Shown piece after piece: positions 32,966 to 36,497 of a stretch of 36,497 bases of DNA. Each line of letters opens with the position of its first letter. Position 1 is the first letter of the stretch. A program made the position numbers and the translations under genes. The notes under the pieces were generated by a model, which saw nothing but the letters and a program-made list of their open reading frames with translations, was not told where the DNA came from and made no database searches. Location: assembly GCA_017484165.1 (NCBI GenBank), contig JAFUTP010000070.1, positions 1-36,497 of the forward strand. Direction: 5' to 3'. The DNA comes from Cardiobacteriaceae bacterium (GTDB taxonomy: Bacteria > Pseudomonadota > Gammaproteobacteria > Cardiobacteriales > Cardiobacteriaceae).

Positions 32966-33694
32966 ATGGCAATACTGTTTATTTCCGACATTCATCTTTC
33001 TCCTGAACAAAGAGAAATCACGCATGAATTTTTTGCGCTTTTAACAAAGATAGAAAAAATTCGCCCAGATGCGGTTTTTATTTTGGGAGATTTATTTAAT
33101 TTCTGGATTGGCGATAAAGCCGTTGATGATTTTTCCCGTCAGATTGCCGCGGAAATCAAAAAGACCAGCAAAATTTGCCCGATATTTTTCCAGCGCGGTA
33201 ACCGTGATTTTTTTATTGCTGAAAAATTTTGCGCCTTATCGGAAATGACGCTTTTGCCCGATATTTTTATTTTTGAATACGAAAACCGCAAAATCCTGAT
33301 CGAACACGGTGATTTACTCTGCACCGATGATGTTAATTATCAAAAACTGCGCCGTGTATTGCGCTCAAAAATTATTTATCGTCTGGCAAAAATTATGCCG
33401 AGTTTTCTAATCCGTAAAATCGCCGAAATGCTCCGCCGCAAGAGTAAAAACGCAACACAGCGTAAAACAAAATCAATACTCAACACCAACCCGCAGGCAA
33501 TCAAACAAAGATTTTTAGTAAGTAAGGTTGATATAATTATTCACGGTCATACACACTGCCCCGGTGTGCAATCTCTCGATAAGAATAAATACATAGTTGT
33601 GCTGGGAGATTGGAATCCAATGGGAAAGACATTTCTGTTCAGTTCCGAACAAAATTTGGAATTGATATTAAGTGGTGATTTAGCCGCTAATTAG
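32966..33694 (+). CDS. lpxH: UDP-2,3-diacylglucosamine hydrolase
   Basis: LpxH cleaves UDP-2,3-diacylglucosamine to lipid X in lipid A synthesis. The 242-residue calcineurin-like phosphoesterase has all metal motifs: FISDIHLS, ILGDLFNFWIGD, RGNRDFF, IEHGDLLCTDD and IHGHTHCPG. Length and sequence match E. coli LpxH (240) along most of the chain, with the usual basic cap region (RRKSKNATQRKTKS). It probably has its own promoter, as a terminator and a MITE stand between it and mrcB. Confidence 0.95.
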   Translation: MAILFISDIHLSPEQREITHEFFALLTKIEKIRPDAVFILGDLFNFWIGDKAVDDFSRQIAAEIKKTSKICPIFFQRGNRDFFIAEKFCALSEMTLLPDIFIFEYENRKILIEHGDLLCTDDVNYQKLRRVLRSKIIYRLAKIMPSFLIRKIAEMLRRKSKNATQRKTKSILNTNPQAIKQRFLVSKVDIIIHGHTHCPGVQSLDKNKYIVVLGDWNPMGKTFLFSSEQNLELILSGDLAAN

Positions 33695-33771
33695 TAATTT
33701 TCTATCGCTAATCCTTCAAAAAAGAAATGTAATTAAACCTACGGTTTTTTTGCGTCTATTTTTTTGCGAAT

Positions 33772-33823
33772 TTTGCGAATAAAAATTTCTCTGGGCGGCT
33801 TTATTGCCGTTTTCATTCGCAAA
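33772..33823 (+). promoter_or_regulatory. Structured leader upstream of the CBS-transporter operon
   Basis: TTTGCGAAT (33772-33780) pairs perfectly with ATTCGCAAA (33815-33823). Inside lies CGGC-TTTAT-TGCCG. The region follows directly repeated TTGCGAAT units and ends eight bases before the AAGGAG ribosome site. No known riboswitch class was recognised. Confidence 0.45.
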
Positions 33824-33847
33824 TATGCAAAAGGAGTAAAAAACCTT

Positions 33848-34315
33848 ATGAGCAATAGTTGCACCTCAATTATGTTGAGTGATCCAATTACCTTAAAACC
33901 AACGCTAACTATCAAAGAAACCCTCGAAATAGTGCGCAATTCACCGAGCAGATATATGCCTGTTGTCGATGAAAATGGCGACTATCTCGGGGTTTTTTCG
34001 TCTATGACTTTAATTAGGCTACTTCTGCCTGAAAGCGTCAGCATCAAAGGCGGTAAAAATAAATTTGAGCTGGACTTTATGGACACTTCCCTGCCCGAAC
34101 TTAAAGAAAAAGTCGCTCAATTTGCCGATAAGCAAATCAAGGATTACATCATTACCGACGAAGTTCCGACCTGCACACCAAAAACTAGCGTGATGGAAGC
34201 ATTAAATCTGCTCTACAAACACCGCTATCACACCATTGTGCTGGAAGAAAATTCGCGCAAATTCCTCGGAATTGTTTCTATCAAAGGAACATTCCAAAAA
34301 ATTCTCGCTTCCTGA
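33848..34315 (+). CDS. CBS-domain pair protein
   Basis: I start this at the ATG at 33848, 11 bases after AAGGAG, giving 155 residues. The longer frame uses a TTG and crosses the structured leader. The protein is two CBS domains (SIMLSDPITLKPTLTIKETLEIVRNSPSRYMPVVDENGDYLGVFS, and YIITDEVPTCTPKTSVMEALNLLYKHRYHTIVLEENSRKFLGIVS), which together can bind an adenine nucleotide or other ligand. The transporter gene begins 18 bases after its stop, so a regulatory role on the transporter is a fair inference. Confidence 0.85.
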   Translation: MSNSCTSIMLSDPITLKPTLTIKETLEIVRNSPSRYMPVVDENGDYLGVFSSMTLIRLLLPESVSIKGGKNKFELDFMDTSLPELKEKVAQFADKQIKDYIITDEVPTCTPKTSVMEALNLLYKHRYHTIVLEENSRKFLGIVSIKGTFQKILAS

Positions 34316-34333
34316 AATTAGGAGGAACATTTA

Positions 34334-35830
34334 ATGAATACAAATGAATTGGCAGTTACCGTCAATTGCAACACATATACAGGCGTTGCAACTACGGATT
34401 CTGCTGCTAGTGCTTGTGCGGCTGCCGAGCAAGCTTGTAATTTAGCGGCAAGCAAAGCGGCGGAATGTGGTTCTGCTGGGCAAGCGGTAGCGCAAGTTGT
34501 AGAAGAAGTCGCCAAAACTGGCATTTTCGGTATCAATGCAATGTGGCTTTCGGCGATTATTTTGATTGTCGTTTATATGATTCTGATTACCGAGAAAATT
34601 AACCGTGCGGTGCTAGCCTTAATCGGTGCATCGTTGATGATTTTCTGCGGACTGCTCAATCAGGAGCAAGCTCTGCATCATGTAGATTTCAACACGCTTT
34701 GGCTGTTAATCGGGATGATGATGCTGGTTTCTATCACCTCAAAAACTGGGGTTTTCCAGTATGTCGCGATTAAATCTGCCAAGGTAGTTAAGGCATCACC
34801 AATCGGCATAATGATGATGCTGATGCTGATTACCGCAGTATTTTCAGCGTTTCTCGATAATGTAACCACCGTGCTTTTAGTTACACCTGTAACTTTGCTC
34901 ATTACCGAACAGTTGAAAATTAAGGCGTTTCCTTTCTTATTCGGCACGATTCTGGCATCGAATATCGGTGGAACGGCAACACTTATCGGCGACCCACCGA
35001 ATATCATCATCGGCTCACGCACACATTTAACTTTTGGCGATTTCCTAATTCATATGTCGCCAGTTGCGATTGTGATTTTGATTGCTACCTGCGCAATTTT
35101 GTGGCTTTTCTGGCGTAAAGGCTTAAACGCAACCGCGGAAGCTCGCGCCAAAGTTATGAAATTCAACGAAAAAGAAGCAATTCATGACGCTGTTTTACTT
35201 AAAAAATGCGCCATTGTCTTCGGTTTAGTTTTAATCGGATTTATGGCTGGACACCCGCTCGGTATCGAACCAGGAACGGTTGCTCTCGCTGGTGCAGCAT
35301 TGTTGATGTTGCTTGCTTACGGAAAACTTCCAGGCGAAAAACAAACCGAAAGCGTGCATCACACCTTCGGCGAAGTGGAATGGATTACGATTTTCTTCTT
35401 TATGGGACTGTTCATCATCGTCGGCGCGGTGGAATCTAGCGGACTGCTTAAAGTTCTTGGCGAAAAACTCATCGCTGCAACTGACGGTTCAATCGAAAAA
35501 ATGGCATTTGCCGTGCTTTGGGTTTCAGCGATTTTGTCATCGTTCTTGGATAACATTCCGTTCGTCGCCACGATGATTCCACTGCTGGAAACCGCACAAG
35601 GAACTACAACAATCGAACAATTCGAACCTGTTTGGTGGGCTTTGTCGCTTGGTGCTTGCTTGGGTGGAAACGGAACTTTGGTCGGTGCATCAGCTAACTT
35701 AACCGTTGCAGCATTTGCAGAAAAAGCTAAACAACCAATCAGCTTCGTGCAATACACCAAATATGCCTTCCCGATTATGTTGATAACCATCGCAATCGCT
35801 CACGGCTATTTGATGCTGCGCTATTTTTAA
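34334..35830 (+). CDS. ArsB/NhaD/SLC13-superfamily ion transporter
   Basis: This 498-residue membrane protein has an unusual N-terminal extension of about 65 residues rich in Ala and with Cys at about 12, 29, 36 and 45. About eleven hydrophobic segments follow. Two family repeats are visible: AFLDNVTTVLLVTPV with SNIGGTATLIGDPPNIIIGS, and SSFLDNIPFVATMIPLL with GACLGGNGTLVGASANLTVA. These match the ArsB/NhaD and P-protein group. The ion (Na+/H+, arsenite, dicarboxylate or other) is not settled. It is coupled to a CBS protein gene and has a good GGAGGA ribosome site. A terminator follows. Confidence 0.85.
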   Translation: MNTNELAVTVNCNTYTGVATTDSAASACAAAEQACNLAASKAAECGSAGQAVAQVVEEVAKTGIFGINAMWLSAIILIVVYMILITEKINRAVLALIGASLMIFCGLLNQEQALHHVDFNTLWLLIGMMMLVSITSKTGVFQYVAIKSAKVVKASPIGIMMMLMLITAVFSAFLDNVTTVLLVTPVTLLITEQLKIKAFPFLFGTILASNIGGTATLIGDPPNIIIGSRTHLTFGDFLIHMSPVAIVILIATCAILWLFWRKGLNATAEARAKVMKFNEKEAIHDAVLLKKCAIVFGLVLIGFMAGHPLGIEPGTVALAGAALLMLLAYGKLPGEKQTESVHHTFGEVEWITIFFFMGLFIIVGAVESSGLLKVLGEKLIAATDGSIEKMAFAVLWVSAILSSFLDNIPFVATMIPLLETAQGTTTIEQFEPVWWALSLGACLGGNGTLVGASANLTVAAFAEKAKQPISFVQYTKYAFPIMLITIAIAHGYLMLRYF

Positions 35831-35864
35831 GTTGTGCTACAATTTCCTAAATCAGCAATACAAA

Positions 35865-35896
35865 AACAACTCAGTTTCGACTGGGTTGTTTTTTTC
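35865..35896 (+). terminator. Terminator after the transporter gene
   Basis: AACAACTCAG pairs with CTGGGTTGTT (one G-U) across six bases, followed by eight T residues. Confidence 0.88.
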
Positions 35897-35953
35897 TGAT
35901 ATATTTTGTTAGCTTTTTGTCATACAATTTTTATTTCAATATTAGGAGGGCAA

Positions 35954-36199
35954 ATGCCGAGTATCACATTTTCTATTCGTCTCGATAGCGAGCTTAAAAA
36001 GCAATCTTTTGAAATGATTGAGTCTTATGGTTTAACTCCCGCACAGGCAATCAAAATGTTTTTGACACAAATCGTGCAAACCCAATCTATTCCTCTTTCA
36101 CTCAATTATCAAAATCCACAAGCAGAAGAAACTGCCAACTCTCAAAATAGCGAAGAAAATTCTCTCGCCACAGAAGCTCAAAATCAATTTGATAACTAG
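35954..36199 (+). CDS. RelB/DinJ-family antitoxin-like protein
   Basis: The ATG at 35954 has an AGGAGG ribosome site and gives 81 residues; an upstream start is not needed. The N-terminal half is a ribbon-helix-helix of the RelB/DinJ type: ITFSIRLDSELKKQSFEMIESYGLTPAQAIKMFLTQIVQTQSIPLSL. The C-terminal half is short, acidic and Asn/Ser-rich. Usually a YafQ/RelE toxin gene overlaps or follows. Here a GC-rich non-coding stretch and a terminator follow, and no toxin frame is seen in the remaining 300 bp, so it may be an orphan. Confidence 0.72.
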   Translation: MPSITFSIRLDSELKKQSFEMIESYGLTPAQAIKMFLTQIVQTQSIPLSLNYQNPQAEETANSQNSEENSLATEAQNQFDN

Positions 36200-36210
36200 T
36201 ATTTTTTTCC

Positions 36211-36300
36211 AGCTGCGGTCGGTCGCGTGCCGCGGTCGCCAGCACCGACCCGACGCGGTCGGGGGCGAATTCTACTTCGCATCTACGCGTGCCGTATTCG
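36211..36300. other. Short GC-rich island after the antitoxin gene
   Basis: About 90 bases of markedly higher GC than the window, with several CGGTCG/CGACC words and a perfect hairpin CCCGAC-GCG-GTCGGG (36249-36263). It contains no convincing gene. A terminator at 36318-36347 follows, so it may be the end of a transcript or a small structured RNA. Confidence 0.5.
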
Positions 36301-36317
36301 GTATTTATTTACAAAAC

Positions 36318-36347
36318 AAATCCGCCGTTTATTTCGGCGGATTTTTT
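36318..36347 (+). terminator. Terminator after the GC-rich island
   Basis: AAATCCGCCG pairs perfectly with CGGCGGATTT across seven bases, followed by TTTTT. Confidence 0.88.
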
Positions 36348-36375
36348 ATTTTTACCGTCAATTCCTGCCCTCTTC

Positions 36376-36436
36376 CGTCATTTTGAGCGCAGCGAAAAAT
36401 CTATCGACAGATCCTTCGCTTCGCTCAGGATGACGA
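36376..36436 (-). repeat. MITE family A core, copy 11 (no ends)
   Basis: CGTCATTTTGAGCGCAGCGA and CTTCGCTTCGCTCAGGATGA form the inner arms, but the outer TCTAAA ends are missing and the core is shorter. A further weak match (GCCGTTAGCGAAAAATCTCT) lies at about 36463-36482, near the window end. Confidence 0.7.
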
Positions 36437-36497
36437 CAGTATTGTTTGGCGGTTTTACCGTCAGCCGTTAGCGAAAAATCTCTCACCGTAACCGTCA

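Noticed and set aside
33764-33847. 28-codon extension of the CBS protein from a TTG
   Set aside because: The ATG at 33848 has a proper ribosome site, and the extension coincides with the leader stem.

Overview
The window is a chromosomal segment of an AT-rich, Gram-negative gammaproteobacterium. It carries outer-membrane genes (lptD, surA, lpxH, a family-9 heptosyltransferase, PBP1B), an A-type RNase P RNA, the 4.5S RNA-dnaX-ybaB-recR neighbourhood, and a Slam-type surface lipoprotein system. Slam, the TauABC-like importer and the toxin-antitoxin modules suggest a host-associated lineage, for example Cardiobacteriales- or Moraxella-like. The genus cannot be fixed from sequence alone.

Layout. 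1-5.1 kb: the 5' part of a small periplasmic protein gene, then lptD and recJ, all leftward. 5.1-9.05 kb: a rightward taurine-type ABC importer (permease, binding protein, ATPase) and a YrbG-like Na+/Ca2+ antiporter. 9.06-13.4 kb: leftward heptosyltransferase, recR, ybaB, dnaX and the SRP RNA gene with a strong promoter. 13.5-15.8 kb: two polar amino-acid ABC permeases without partners, then ung. 15.98-20.7 kb: leftward uvrD, argE and a SuhB-like gene whose catalytic motifs are degraded and which has a lysine-rich tail. 21.2-24.1 kb: LOG-family gene, purB, rnpB and tRNA-Arg(CCU); rnpB and the tRNA are separated by only a few bases. 24.15-27.75 kb: surface lipoprotein, small ORFs, Slam, and an antitoxin/PIN toxin pair with a frameshifted toxin. 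27.76-30.1 kb: leftward murI and surA. 30.2-36.5 kb: mrcB, lpxH, a CBS-domain protein with an ArsB/NhaD-type transporter, and a RelB/DinJ-like antitoxin with no visible toxin.

The intergenic regions are peppered with about eleven copies of one ~120 bp element with inverted ends. Several copies have exact 4-bp direct repeats at both borders (TTGT, TTTA, TATC, TTCG, TATT), so I read it as a MITE and not a simple REP sequence. One copy supplies the stop codon of recJ. A second, unrelated ~106 bp MITE with TA borders abuts the ribosome binding site of murI.

The observations most worth following up are the rnpB-tRNA arrangement with an unusually small P3 helix and an altered L15 loop, the SuhB-like pseudo-enzyme with a basic tail, the MITE family and its effects on gene ends, and the lipoprotein-small ORF-Slam locus.
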